A stretch of 25,054 nucleotides of DNA from an uncultured Chitinophagales bacterium (lineage in GTDB: Bacteria; Bacteroidota; Bacteroidia; Chitinophagales; Chitinophagaceae), in contig CAMPIQ010000040.1 in NCBI GenBank assembly GCA_946886475.1, positions 1-25,054 of the forward strand. Direction: 5' to 3'. The translations under genes and the position numbers were made by a program. Positions within the stretch are counted from its first letter, which is position 1; each line of letters opens with the position of its first letter. Positions 1 to 8,331 of the stretch are shown here, in pieces. The notes under the pieces were generated by a model. The model was not told the DNA's origin and ran no database searches. It saw only the letters and a program-made list of their open reading frames with translations.

Positions 1-16
1 CCCCTCCTTTAACCTC

Positions 17-1033
17 TTAACCCTTTGATATCAGATTGGCAAAATAATGTACGGTACGTACTAACTGTGATACATAACTCATTTCATTATCATACCAGCT
101 CACCGTTCTCACCATTTGTGTATCTCCAACTGTCTGAACCTTGGTTTGCGTTCCATCGAACAAACTTCCATAATTGATCCCGATGATATCACTGCTTACA
201 ATTTCATCTTCGGTATAACCAAAACTTTCATTGGAAGCAGATTTCATAGCTGCATTGATCTCCTCAACGGTTGTTTTCTTTCCAAGAACAACTGTAAGTT
301 CAGTTAAAGAACCTGTCAAAGTGGGTACTCTTTGTGCAGTACCATCAAGTTTTCCTTTAAGACTGGGTAATACAAGCCCGATGGCCTTGGCTGCCCCGGT
401 ACTATTCGGTACAATATTCTGCGCTGCAGCCCTTGCCCTTCTGAGATCGCCTTTTGGATGAGGTGCATCCTGGGTATTCTGATCATTGGTGTATGCGTGC
501 ACCGTTGTCATTAATCCGGTAACAATCTCAAATTTATCTTCCAGTACCTGTGCCATTGGCGCAAGGCAATTAGTGGTGCAGGAAGCACAACTGATGATTG
601 TTTCAGAACCATCCAGAATATTATGATTTACGTTGAAAACAATGGTCTTCAGGTCACCTGTGGCCGGCGCTGATATCACTACTTTTCTGGCGCCTGCAGC
701 AATATGTGCTTCAGCCTTTGCTTTATCGGTGAAAAACCCGGTACACTCCAGTACCACATCAACCTGATGCTGTCCCCATGGAATTTGTGCAGGGTCTTTC
801 TGTGCATATATTTTGATCTCATTACCATTAACTACAATGGAATTCTCCGTGGATGTTACTTCCTGACCAAATCTTCCCTGGGCAGAATCATATTTTAAAA
901 GGTGTGCCAGTACTTTTGGACTGGTCAGATCATTGATCGCGACTACGTCAATTCCTTTCATATCATGGATCTGGCGGAAAACACGCCGGCCAATTCTTCC
1001 AAATCCATTTATAGCAACTTTAACTGTACTCAT
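17..1033 (-). CDS. gap: NAD-dependent glyceraldehyde-3-phosphate dehydrogenase
   Basis: Converts glyceraldehyde-3-phosphate, NAD+ and phosphate to 1,3-bisphosphoglycerate in cytosolic glycolysis. The 338-residue protein starts with the Rossmann motif [10 protein letters not shown] (residues 8-17). It has Asn-Asp at 34-35, typical of NAD rather than NADP use, and the active-site motif SCTTNC with catalytic Cys152. HAYTNDQ and the C-terminal [12 protein letters not shown] are family hallmarks. The frame stays open upstream to 1129, but the start chosen here (ATG at 1033) gives the normal family N-terminus, [13 protein letters not shown] perfect FNR-type dyad lies 90 bp upstream. The stop codon sits 17 bases from the window edge, so whatever lies downstream is not visible. 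Confidence 0.97.
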   Translation of the reverse strand: MSTVKVAINGFGRIGRRVFRQIHDMKGIDVVAINDLTSPKVLAHLLKYDSAQGRFGQEVTSTENSIVVNGNEIKIYAQKDPAQIPWGQHQVDVVLECTGFFTDKAKAEAHIAAGARKVVISAPATGDLKTIVFNVNHNILDGSETIISCASCTTNCLAPMAQVLEDKFEIVTGLMTTVHAYTNDQNTQDAPHPKGDLRRARAAAQNIVPNSTGAAKAIGLVLPSLKGKLDGTAQRVPTLTGSLTELTVVLGKKTTVEEINAAMKSASNESFGYTEDEIVSSDIIGINYGSLFDGTQTKVQTVGDTQMVRTVSWYDNEMSYVSQLVRTVHYFANLISKG

Positions 1034-1066
1034 AATGAACGCTGTTTTTAATTTTGAAATGCGGGG

Positions 1067-1129
1067 CGAAGGTACGATAAGGCAATAAAAAAAAACTGTA
1101 TCAGAAACAGATGATTTGATGCAGATCAA
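1067..1129 (-). promoter_or_regulatory. gap promoter with FNR-type dyad
   Basis: A perfect dyad TTGAT-gcag-ATCAA lies at 1116-1129 (core TGATGCAGATCA, 1117-1128). On the minus strand a -7-like element TACCTTCG (1074-1067, one mismatch to TAnnTTTG) follows, with the box centre 48.5 bp upstream of it. The spacing is 3 bp shorter than at the other boxed promoters in this window, so the box is certain and the -7 assignment is less so. Confidence 0.55.
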
Positions 1130-1169
1130 TTATGGGCCACTCCGGATCCGGGTTATGAATTACCGGGAC

Positions 1170-1234
1170 TGACTAAAATCAGCTTTTGAACTTACCTGCC
1201 TCATAGTACGGGCTTTTGGGTTGCTGCAATTTTG
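1170..1234 (+). promoter_or_regulatory. Promoter of small membrane protein gene, TGA-N6-TCA box plus -7 element
   Basis: Box TGACTAAAATCA lies at 1170-1181. The -7 element CAATTTTG is at 1227-1234, matching TAnnTTTG except for the first base. The box centre is exactly 51.5 bp upstream of the element, the same distance as in six other promoters of the window. The start codon at 1254 is 19 bp downstream of the element. Confidence 0.65.
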
Positions 1235-1253
1235 TGTAACAAAACCGAATTAA

Positions 1254-1625
1254 ATGGAAACGATCACAAATCAGGCAATTTCAGCATCTTATAAATTAAA
1301 ATCCACAAGTCCGTCACTTTATGCAAAATTCATGAACTGGTGTGAAAACCAAAATGAAAACAGGATACTATGGATAGGAATTGCACTGGCGGCCCATGGA
1401 TGTATCATTACGCCCTTAACGGTGATGGCTGTTTTATTAGCCGGCACCAATCTGTTTTTGTTTATGCTTGCTATAGTTGCCATGGGCATGTCGCTTGTAA
1501 CCAACCTTGCCGCACTTCCAACCAGGATCACCATCCCCGTATTCTTTCTAAGTATACTTATTGACGTCATCATTGTTATCTCAACCCTGGTAATTGGCTT
1601 TGATATAACCAGTACCTATGTATAA
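1254..1625 (+). CDS. Small multi-pass membrane protein, function unknown
   Basis: I do not recognise the family. The product has 123 residues with a polar N-terminus of about 35 residues, including MNWCENQNENR. Three or four hydrophobic segments follow (about 37-57, 60-80, 84-97 and 98-119). There is no Cys pair, His cluster or nucleotide-binding motif. The ATG at 1254 is preceded by an AT-rich leader without a clear Shine-Dalgarno sequence. The gene stands alone between divergent gap and convergent pfkB and ends in its own terminator. It has a promoter of the same box-plus-spacing type as the nos and oxidase operons, so it probably belongs to the low-oxygen set. What it does there is open. 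Confidence 0.75.
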   Translation: METITNQAISASYKLKSTSPSLYAKFMNWCENQNENRILWIGIALAAHGCIITPLTVMAVLLAGTNLFLFMLAIVAMGMSLVTNLAALPTRITIPVFFLSILIDVIIVISTLVIGFDITSTYV

Positions 1626-1670
1626 TATCATTTACTATTTTCTGATAGCTGTTTCATGTATGCAATAATG

Positions 1671-1701
1671 AGCTGACCCCAAAAAGGTCAGCTTCTTTTT
1701 T
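1671..1701 (+). terminator. Rho-independent terminator after the 1254-1625 gene
   Basis: Stem AGCTGACC (1671-1678) pairs with GGTCAGCT (1686-1693) around a CCAAAAA loop and is followed by a T-rich tail. It ends the plus-strand gene and also lies between it and the convergent pfkB, so it may act in both directions, although the minus-strand side lacks a T tract. Confidence 0.85.
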
Positions 1702-1779
1702 ACAGCATGGCATTGAATTTCTTTGTTGTACTTCAAATTTCTCTGTGGCTTTGAAAAATTACCCGGTGAATTATAAGTT

Positions 1780-2709
1780 TTAATTATTCTTCTTTATCCA
1801 TTCATACAGGGTTTCAACATCCTGTTTCTTAAATAAACTGGTTCCTTTGTTCATTGTTGCAGCCGTACCGCAGGCTACACCAAACCTTACAGCTTCCATA
1901 ATTGATGCTCCGGATTCCAGTTTAAATGCGATACCTGCCAGCATACTGTCACCCGCACCAACGGTACTCAGTTTTTTTACCGCCGGAGCATTGATCTGTT
2001 TATGTCCTTCCCTTGTCATTAATAAAGCGCCTGCCGGACCCATAGATGAAATGATGACATCGCAATTGCTTTGAGCTAAAACCTGTTTTGCCGCTTCCTC
2101 TATTTCAGGGATCTCAAGCCAGTTTTTTCCAACCAGCGATCCCAGTTCGGTAAGATTAGGCTTGATGAGGTACACGCCTTTCCGTAAAGCTTTTTTCAAC
2201 GGCTCGCCGGAAGTATCAATTATAAATTTGATTCCTTTATTCTTTGCAATCAATGCAATTTGAGAGGGGAAATCTTCCGGCACGCCCGGGGGCAAACTAC
2301 CGCTTAAGATGAGAAAGGTGGTTGATGACGGCAGCCCTTCAATTATAGAGATACATTGATCAAGGTCTTTGCTTTCCAATGCCGGTCCCGGCATCACAAA
2401 CCTGAACTGCTTATTCGTAGATAATTCGCGCACAACAAAATTCTCTCTTGTATCACCGTCAATGCCAATGGCCCTGAATGGTATACCTGAGTTTTCGAGT
2501 ATGCCGCAAATTTGTTTTCCATTGATGCCGCCAGAAGGCAGAATGGCCATTGTTTCACCCCCAAGTATTTTTACTGCCTTGCTGATATTTATTCCGCCTC
2601 CTCCGGCTTCAACCTTCATATCGGAACAGCGCATTTTCTTTTCAGGGATCAGTCTTTCTACTTCAGTGCTTTTATCCAGTGCAGGATTGAGTGTTATTGT
2701 AACGATCAT
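1780..2709 (-). CDS. pfkB: PfkB-family 6-phosphofructokinase (type II)
   Basis: Ribokinase-family sugar kinase of 309 residues that resembles Escherichia coli Pfk-2 along its length. Hallmarks are NPALD near the N-terminus, the GGGGIN sugar-binding motif (37-42), RFVMPGPAL (103-111), ILSGSLPPGV (134-143) and the anion-hole/base motif STVGAGDSM with catalytic Asp254. The expected reaction is ATP-dependent phosphorylation of fructose-6-phosphate. A 1-phosphofructokinase or tagatose-6-phosphate kinase activity cannot be excluded from sequence. It lies 193 bp downstream of the P-ATPase on the same strand. No good TAnnTTTG element is seen in that gap, so it may be read from upstream. Confidence 0.88.
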   Translation of the reverse strand: MIVTITLNPALDKSTEVERLIPEKKMRCSDMKVEAGGGGINISKAVKILGGETMAILPSGGINGKQICGILENSGIPFRAIGIDGDTRENFVVRELSTNKQFRFVMPGPALESKDLDQCISIIEGLPSSTTFLILSGSLPPGVPEDFPSQIALIAKNKGIKFIIDTSGEPLKKALRKGVYLIKPNLTELGSLVGKNWLEIPEIEEAAKQVLAQSNCDVIISSMGPAGALLMTREGHKQINAPAVKKLSTVGAGDSMLAGIAFKLESGASIMEAVRFGVACGTAATMNKGTSLFKKQDVETLYEWIKKNN

Positions 2710-2902
2710 TGTATTCTTTTTTAATCTCCATCTGAAGGCAAGGATTCATTTCCGCCTGAGGGCCCGAAGCTCCGGTGTTCTTTTTTCTTTTTGTAATGCC
2801 CTGCCTGGTAACCATTTTTCACGAATGTCCTGAAATAATTTTCGGGTTATTGCCAGGATTATTTTTATTTCCGGTAACCCTCAGAGATAAAACAGGTGAT
2901 CA

Positions 2903-5485
2903 TTATTGTTGCGCACCGCTTTTTTTCCGGTTCCATTTTTTGATCAGTTTTTCCGCTTCCACAGCATGGAAAAGAAAGATCGATAATCCGATACAGATCA
3001 ATAACTCTTCCATATTCAAAGGATTTGTTTTCAGTAATTTATTTGCCTGGGGTAAATAAATTACAGCCATTTGCAAAAAGAAAGTGATGACCACGGCAAC
3101 GAGCAATGGCCTGTTTGAAAAGAATCCTTTTCTGTAAATAAATTCATTATCACTCCTGATGGCAAAAACATGCGCCAGTTGTGCAAGTGAGAGCACTGTA
3201 AATACCATGGTTTGCCAGTTTTCATTTCCTGAATGGTAGGTCCAGGCCTGGATGCCCAGTGTAATGGCTGCCATTAATATGCCCACCCATAAAATATGAA
3301 TGCCGGTGCCGCCGGCAAACAAACTTTCATTTGTTTTACGGGGAGGCCTTTTCATAATGTCATGTTCCGCTTTCTCAGCAGACAAAGCCAGTCCAGGCAG
3401 ACCATCGGTTACCAGATTGATCCATAGTATATGAACAGGAAGCAGCGGTATGGGCAAACCAATCAGCGGTGCCATAAAAATTGTCCATATTTCAGCACTG
3501 TTACAGGTCATAATATATTTTACAAACCTTCTTATATTATCATAGATCCTTCTGCCCTCACGAACAGCTTTTACTATGGTGGCGAAATTGTCATCCAACA
3601 AAATCATATCTGCCGATTCCTTACTTACATCCGTACCGGTAATGCCCATAGCCACTCCGATATTTGCTGTTTTCAATGAAGGCGCATCATTCACACCGTC
3701 GCCTGTCATAGAAACAAAATGTTCTTTGGCCTGCAATGCTTTTACGATCTTTAATTTCTGTTCAGGCGAAACCCTTGCATATACCCTTATCTGTTCAATG
3801 TTCTCTATAAGTTTTTGATCAGTCAGATCCTTTAATTCATTACCATCCACCACCAACTGGCCTTCCGACAAAATTCCCAGTTCCTTTGCGATGGCGGCTG
3901 CCGTTTCACGGTGGTCACCGGTGATCATTACCGTATTGATTCCAGCCGTATTACATTCCCCGATGGCTGATCTGGCTTCCTCCCGTGGCGGATCTATCAT
4001 TCCAACCAGACCGAGATAGCTCAGATCCTTTTCTATCTCTTCATACTTAAGAGGCTGTGGTATGGAATCAATGTATTTAAATCCGAATGCAATAACCCTT
4101 ATGCCATTCCTTGACATTTCAGTTGCCTTTTGATTTATTGCATCCTCTCCTTTATTTACTATACCGGTAAGGGATTCTATGGCCCCTTTTGAAAAAACAA
4201 GATACCGGTTGTTGAAACGGTGAATAGTGGTCATCAATTTCCTGTCTGAATCAAATGGTAATTCTTCAACACGGGGAAAACGTTCAGCTATTTTTTTATG
4301 ATCACCATATTTTTCCCGGATGTATTCAACAATTGCAATTTCAGTAGGATCGCCTTTTAGTATATCTTTTTCAACTGAAACATCCTGATTCAATGCCATG
4401 GCAATGGCGAGTCCGTGTAGCTCATCATCCGGTTGTTGGCCGGAAGCAGATTCAAACACCTCCACCACTTTCATTTTATTCTGAGTAAGCGTACCTGTTT
4501 TATCCGAACAGATAAATGTGACAGAACCCAGGGTTTCTACAGCATGAAGTTTACGAATGAGTGCATTTTTCCTGACCAGTCTTTTTGCACCCATGGCCAG
4601 TGCAATGGTAATAAGTGCCGGTAAGGCTTCAGGAATGGCCGCAACAGCAAGCGAGATGGAAACAAGCACCATATCAAGCGCCTTCTCGCCCCGGAGGATG
4701 CCAACAAAAAACAATAGCAGGCAAATGAAAAGGATAAGGTAGGAAAGTTTTTTACTAAAGTCTGCCATTCGCTTTTGTAAAGGGGTCAGGGATTTTTCTT
4801 CCTGTAACATGGAAGCGATCTTTCCGATCTCCGTTTGCATTCCGGTAGCCGTTACAATGCCCATTCCTCTTCCATTGATCACCTGCGTTCCCTTATACGC
4901 CATATTGGTTCTGTCGCCAAGACCCAGATCGTTATCCTGCAATATTTTTATGGTTTTATCAATAGCTATTGACTCACCGGTAAGGGAGGCCTCTTCAATC
5001 CTCAATGAATGGGATTCCATCAACCGCAGGTCGGCGGGCACCATAGTTCCCGCATCAAGCAATACAATATCGCCGGGTACCAGGTCAAGTGAAAGGATAT
5101 CCTGTTGCTTACCATTTCGTAAAACCTTTGTATGAGGCGCCGCCATTTTTTTCAATGCATCCATGGCTTTTTCAGCCCTGTATTCCTGAACAAAACCTAC
5201 TATCGCATTCAATAAAACAATTACCAGAATAATAATGGTATCTGCCAGGTCGCCAATGATCCCGGATATGATTGCAGCTGCAGCAAGAATGAGGATCATA
5301 AAATCCTTAAACTGGTGTAAGAAGATGAGCCAGGCTGGTATTTTCTTTTTTTCAAGTAACTGATTGGGCCCGGTTTCCTGCAGCTTTTGTTTTGCCTGTT
5401 CATCCGTTAATCCCTCTCCTGATGATCCTGTTTTGCCCAACACCTCATCCGTTTCAAGCTTATACCAGTCGAGTTGCTTCTCCAT
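2903..5485 (-). CDS. P2A-type cation-transporting P-type ATPase (Ca2+-ATPase-like)
   Basis: ATP-driven cation pump of the inner membrane, 860 residues, full length. The order is: cation-ATPase N-terminal domain (1-60), M1-M2 (about 60-100), actuator domain with TGES (169-172), M3-M4 with the ion-binding PEALP (285-289), phosphorylation motif CSDKTGTLTQ with Asp328, the hinge MTGDGVNDAP, and six C-terminal membrane segments including NLVTDGLPGLALS in M6. This arrangement is that of SERCA/PMR1-like Ca2+ pumps. PEALP rather than a CPC motif argues against a heavy-metal (Cu/Zn) pump. Upstream lie a TGA-N6-TCA box and a -7 element only 5 nt before the ATG. Specificity for Ca2+ rather than Mn2+ is family inference. 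Confidence 0.9.
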   Translation of the reverse strand: MEKQLDWYKLETDEVLGKTGSSGEGLTDEQAKQKLQETGPNQLLEKKKIPAWLIFLHQFKDFMILILAAAAIISGIIGDLADTIIILVIVLLNAIVGFVQEYRAEKAMDALKKMAAPHTKVLRNGKQQDILSLDLVPGDIVLLDAGTMVPADLRLMESHSLRIEEASLTGESIAIDKTIKILQDNDLGLGDRTNMAYKGTQVINGRGMGIVTATGMQTEIGKIASMLQEEKSLTPLQKRMADFSKKLSYLILFICLLLFFVGILRGEKALDMVLVSISLAVAAIPEALPALITIALAMGAKRLVRKNALIRKLHAVETLGSVTFICSDKTGTLTQNKMKVVEVFESASGQQPDDELHGLAIAMALNQDVSVEKDILKGDPTEIAIVEYIREKYGDHKKIAERFPRVEELPFDSDRKLMTTIHRFNNRYLVFSKGAIESLTGIVNKGEDAINQKATEMSRNGIRVIAFGFKYIDSIPQPLKYEEIEKDLSYLGLVGMIDPPREEARSAIGECNTAGINTVMITGDHRETAAAIAKELGILSEGQLVVDGNELKDLTDQKLIENIEQIRVYARVSPEQKLKIVKALQAKEHFVSMTGDGVNDAPSLKTANIGVAMGITGTDVSKESADMILLDDNFATIVKAVREGRRIYDNIRRFVKYIMTCNSAEIWTIFMAPLIGLPIPLLPVHILWINLVTDGLPGLALSAEKAEHDIMKRPPRKTNESLFAGGTGIHILWVGILMAAITLGIQAWTYHSGNENWQTMVFTVLSLAQLAHVFAIRSDNEFIYRKGFFSNRPLLVAVVITFFLQMAVIYLPQANKLLKTNPLNMEELLICIGLSIFLFHAVEAEKLIKKWNRKKSGAQQ

Positions 5486-5783
5486 ATCTTCTAAATTACA
5501 TTAAAGCTGAATTCATTATACTGATCCGGAGATGAAGCAGCGCCTGAATTACTTCAATTCCAGTATGCCTGTTTATTTAATTATACTGTGCACGGCACGG
5601 CTGTAGCCAACAGAAATAACGATGATGACATAGATGGCCTGGAACCCGGTAAAAGAGAAGCCGCAAAAAAATGATGCCCGAATAAACCGGACTTATTAAT
5701 AAAGTGCAAACAGGAAAGAGCCGGGCAGGTTCGAAAATACAATAAACACCAGGAGTCAGAATGGATGGGGTAATGCATTCCTG
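5486..5783. other. Intergenic region between hemN and P-ATPase genes
   Basis: About 300 bases without a convincing gene. Its first 70 bp hold the P-ATPase promoter. A short GC-rich repeat GTGC-acg-GCAC lies near 5588-5598. Open frames here (minus 5581-5778; plus 5532, 24 codons) show no family features. No clear terminator for hemN was found. Confidence 0.6.
5491..5556 (-). promoter_or_regulatory. P-ATPase promoter with TGA-N6-TCA box
   Basis: Box TGAATTACTTCA lies at 5545-5556, palindromic as TGAA-N4-TTCA. On the minus strand a -7-like element TAATTTAG (5498-5491, one mismatch) has its first base 52.5 bp from the box centre, 1 bp off the common spacing. It ends 5 nt before the ATG, implying an almost leaderless mRNA. 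Confidence 0.45.
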
Positions 5784-7157
5784 TTAGATGGCCTTACTGA
5801 ACAGGGATGTATTGACACCGGCATTCCTTTGCAGTTTCATATCAAATGCACTGCAAATATTGCGTATAAAAAAATGTCCCTGTTGTGTGAGTGCGAGGCC
5901 ATGATGGTCCCACAACACCAGTCCGTCCTTTTCAAATTCTGCGAACCTGGGAAAACTGTATTGCTGAAGCAGAGGCAGGTCCTTCTCATCAAAAACAGTA
6001 TATCCTTTACAGCTGATCTCAAGAATATATTTCCTGAACGCCATGTCTTCACTGCTCAGGAAATAACCTTTTCGAATAGCCAGTTTACCCGAGTTGATCC
6101 TGGTGTAGTAGTCGTGCAGGGCTTTTTCATTCTGGGCAAAAGCATTGCCGGTATCGCTTATGGCCGATACACCCATTGCTAATACAAACCTGGATGATTG
6201 TGTAGTGTATCCCATAAAATTCCTGTGCAGGCGGCCTTCATTCCAGGCTTTATATAATTCATCTGTTTGCAGGGCAAAATGATCCATGCCTATATCTGCA
6301 TATCCATTCTTCATTAACAGTTCCTTTCCTTTCAGATACAACAGGATCTTTTCTTCAGCATCGGGCAGATCTGTTTCATCAAACAAACGCTGGGATTTAC
6401 TAACCCAGGGTACATGCGCATAGCTATAGAATGCAATGCGGTCGGGCTTTAAGCCAATCACCTGGTTGATCGTTCTCTCAATGCTTTCAAGTGTTTGCAA
6501 GGGAAGACCGTAGATCAGGTCAAAATTTACGGATGTAAAACCCGCTGCTCTCGCATTTTCTGTAGCTCTTTTTACATTTTCAAAGGGCTGGATGCGATTA
6601 ATGACCTTTTGAACCAGGGGATCGTTATCCTGAACGCCATAACTGATCCGCCTGAATCCGAGTGAATACAATACGCTTATATGTTCAGTTGTGGTATTGT
6701 TAGGATGGCCTTCAATGCTGAATTCATGTCTCGGATGGATGATACTGCTCTTCAGGATGAGGGAAAGGAGCCTGCCCAGGTTTTTTGGCGAAAAGAAAGT
6801 GGGCGTTCCACCGCCCAGGTGAAGCTCACGGATCACCGGGGTTTGTTTCATGAGCCTGCGATAAAGGTTCCATTCCTTTTCCAGTACATTAAGGTATTCT
6901 TCCTCCACGTTGTGGTTGGTGGTGATCTTTTTATTACACCCGCAATAAGTACATAAAGACTCGCAGAACGGAAGATGGATATAGATGCTGATACCATCCA
7001 CGTGATTTTCTTCACTGAACCTGGTGGTGAAATTGTTTTGCCATTGGTCCTTATTCACCTCCTCATCCCAATAGGGTATGGTTGGATAGCTGGTATACCG
7101 GGGTACCGGGTGGTTGTACTTACGTACCAGCAATGAATTAACTACTTCACTTTCCAT
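5784..7157 (-). CDS. hemN: Oxygen-independent coproporphyrinogen III dehydrogenase (radical SAM)
   Basis: Oxidative decarboxylation of coproporphyrinogen III to protoporphyrinogen IX without O2, needed for heme synthesis under low oxygen. The protein has 457 residues, the normal HemN length. Family marks are the N-terminal KYN-PVPRYTSYPT stretch, the radical-SAM cluster motif C65-x3-C69-x2-C72 followed by C74, and GGGTPTFF near 115. The early PRYTSYPT segment separates true HemN from the HemW chaperone. The ATG lies only 4 nt downstream of a good -7 element, so the mRNA may be leaderless. It follows the response-regulator gene in the same direction but has its own boxed promoter. Heme made here would serve the cytochromes and oxidase encoded further along. 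Confidence 0.95.
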   Translation of the reverse strand: MESEVVNSLLVRKYNHPVPRYTSYPTIPYWDEEVNKDQWQNNFTTRFSEENHVDGISIYIHLPFCESLCTYCGCNKKITTNHNVEEEYLNVLEKEWNLYRRLMKQTPVIRELHLGGGTPTFFSPKNLGRLLSLILKSSIIHPRHEFSIEGHPNNTTTEHISVLYSLGFRRISYGVQDNDPLVQKVINRIQPFENVKRATENARAAGFTSVNFDLIYGLPLQTLESIERTINQVIGLKPDRIAFYSYAHVPWVSKSQRLFDETDLPDAEEKILLYLKGKELLMKNGYADIGMDHFALQTDELYKAWNEGRLHRNFMGYTTQSSRFVLAMGVSAISDTGNAFAQNEKALHDYYTRINSGKLAIRKGYFLSSEDMAFRKYILEISCKGYTVFDEKDLPLLQQYSFPRFAEFEKDGLVLWDHHGLALTQQGHFFIRNICSAFDMKLQRNAGVNTSLFSKAI

Positions 7158-7161
7158 TAGT

Positions 7162-7226
7162 CAAATGTAAAATTTGAGCAACGTCCCTGACATGACCTTT
7201 GTTAGGATGAAGGGAGAGATTGGTCA
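7162..7226 (-). promoter_or_regulatory. hemN promoter: box at standard spacing, -7 element next to start codon
   Basis: Read on the minus strand, the box is TGACCAATCTCT (7226-7215), one base short of TGA-N6-TCA and 10/12 identical to the nos box. The -7 element TACATTTG (7169-7162) matches TAnnTTTG exactly. Box centre to element is 51.5 bp. The ATG begins 5 nt after the element. Confidence 0.65.
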
Positions 7227-7239
7227 GGGTTGGGTGTAG

Positions 7240-7255
7240 TTAACCGGTTAACCGG
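7240..7255. repeat. Overlapping palindromes between hemN and the response regulator
   Basis: TTAACCGGTTAACCGG contains two overlapping 12-bp perfect palindromes, TTAACCGGTTAA and CCGGTTAACCGG. It lies 17 bp after the response-regulator stop. It could form a hairpin at the 3' end of that mRNA or be a protein site. It lacks the T tract of a standard terminator. Confidence 0.4.
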
Positions 7256-7272
7256 AGCAGCTGTCAACAAAT

Positions 7273-8331
7273 TCAATATAATAAATTCTTAAGCCTTTCC
7301 ACATTATTGACAATGATCTTACCGCTTTTGATATCGATATGTTTTTCCGCTTTGAAATCGCTGAGTGTTCTGATCAGGGATTCGGTTGCCGTACCTACAT
7401 ACTGAGCGATATCCTCCCTTGAAATTTCAATCGGGTTGGTCTGTTCCTTCAGCTTGAATTTTTCCACTATATCAACAAGGGCCCTGGCAACACGTTTTCG
7501 CAAAGAACTATAGGCCAGGTTAAGCAGCCGTTCTTCTTTTTCTTTTACATTCTGCGTAATGATGTGAATGAATTTGGAAGCAATGCTGATATCGCTGTAT
7601 ACCATCTTCTGAAAATCATCTCTCGGGATCTGCATGATCTCGGCTTCTTCCAGCACACTGGCACTGTCATCGTAATTGGTATCTCCGATCAAAGCTGTAT
7701 ATCCAATAAAGTCTCCTTCACTGTATAAATTGGTGATGTATTCCTTTCCATCCTCATGAGCTTTAAAGGCTTTAACCTTTCCCTTCATCAGGTAAAAAAG
7801 AAACCGCGGACGTTTTCCTTCCTGGTACAGCATTTTCTTTTTATCATATACTTCTACCTCGTATTGCTCCGACAATTGCTGAATAAGGCCTGTGCTTTTA
7901 ACGTCTTTAAGAAACTGGTTCAGCCCCTGGGGATTGGCAGCATACTGCTGGTCGAGTATCTGGGTCTTTTTTAACCGGATCTCTACCGCATTCAACAATT
8001 CAATATCATCAAAAGGTTTTGTGATATAATCATCAGCGCCCATTTCCATTCCTTTTCTAAAATCACTTCTTTCTGTTTTTGCAGTAAGAAATATGAAAGG
8101 GATGTACTGCGTGTCGGGATTCTTACGTAACAGATGTAATACGCCATAACCATCCAGCTCGGGCATCATAATATCGCACACAATTACCGATGGCTTCTCT
8201 CGTACCGCAACTTCAACTCCCCTCCTGCCATTTTCGGCAGTAAAGGTTTTATAGCCGGCAAGTTCAAGGATCTCCGCAGTATTTTCTCTGATATCATTGT
8301 TATCATCAATTACCAGAATAGTTTTGCTCAT
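7273..8331 (-). CDS. Response regulator fused to a CRP/FNR-type transcription factor
   Basis: 352 residues in three parts. A receiver domain (about 4-121) has Asp9/Asp10, phosphoacceptor Asp53 in VCDIMMPELDG, Thr83 and Lys105. A cyclic-nucleotide-binding-like beta-roll (about 145-250) follows. A CRP-type winged helix (about 295-350) has recognition helix TESLIR, keeping Glu317 and Arg321 at the positions of CRP Glu181/Arg185 that read TGA half-sites. There is one Cys only, so it is not an Fe-S FNR. The ATG overlaps the end of the kinase gene by 26 nt, so the two form a cognate pair. The layout suggests that phosphorylation rather than a ligand controls DNA binding. It is the best in-window candidate to bind the TGA-N6-TCA boxes (inference). 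Confidence 0.92.
   Translation of the reverse strand: MSKTILVIDDNNDIRENTAEILELAGYKTFTAENGRRGVEVAVREKPSVIVCDIMMPELDGYGVLHLLRKNPDTQYIPFIFLTAKTERSDFRKGMEMGADDYITKPFDDIELLNAVEIRLKKTQILDQQYAANPQGLNQFLKDVKSTGLIQQLSEQYEVEVYDKKKMLYQEGKRPRFLFYLMKGKVKAFKAHEDGKEYITNLYSEGDFIGYTALIGDTNYDDSASVLEEAEIMQIPRDDFQKMVYSDISIASKFIHIITQNVKEKEERLLNLAYSSLRKRVARALVDIVEKFKLKEQTNPIEISREDIAQYVGTATESLIRTLSDFKAEKHIDIKSGKIIVNNVERLKNLLY

Noticed and set aside
1034..1129. N-terminal extension of the gap frame to 1129
   Set aside because: The extra 32 residues are hydrophobic and unlike any GAPDH start. The stretch holds the promoter dyad.
1671..1693. TGACC/GGTCA pair as possible operator
   Set aside because: It is the stem of a normal terminator with T tract.
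2760..2795. CCGAAGCTCCGG with following T-rich stretch as a plus-strand terminator
   Set aside because: The stem has mismatches and no plus-strand gene ends here.
2903..5485. P-type ATPase as a copper exporter linked to nos
   Set aside because: It has PEALP rather than CPC and no N-terminal metal-binding domain; the overall pattern is P2A.
5581..5778. Minus-strand frame of 65 codons
   Set aside because: No family features, no promoter, odd composition. Probably chance.
7193..7226. TGACC...GGTCA pair near hemN with the same 34-bp length as the nos inverted repeat
   Set aside because: The inner parts do not match. Only the right arm fits the box at the standard promoter spacing, so the equal length is taken as coincidence.
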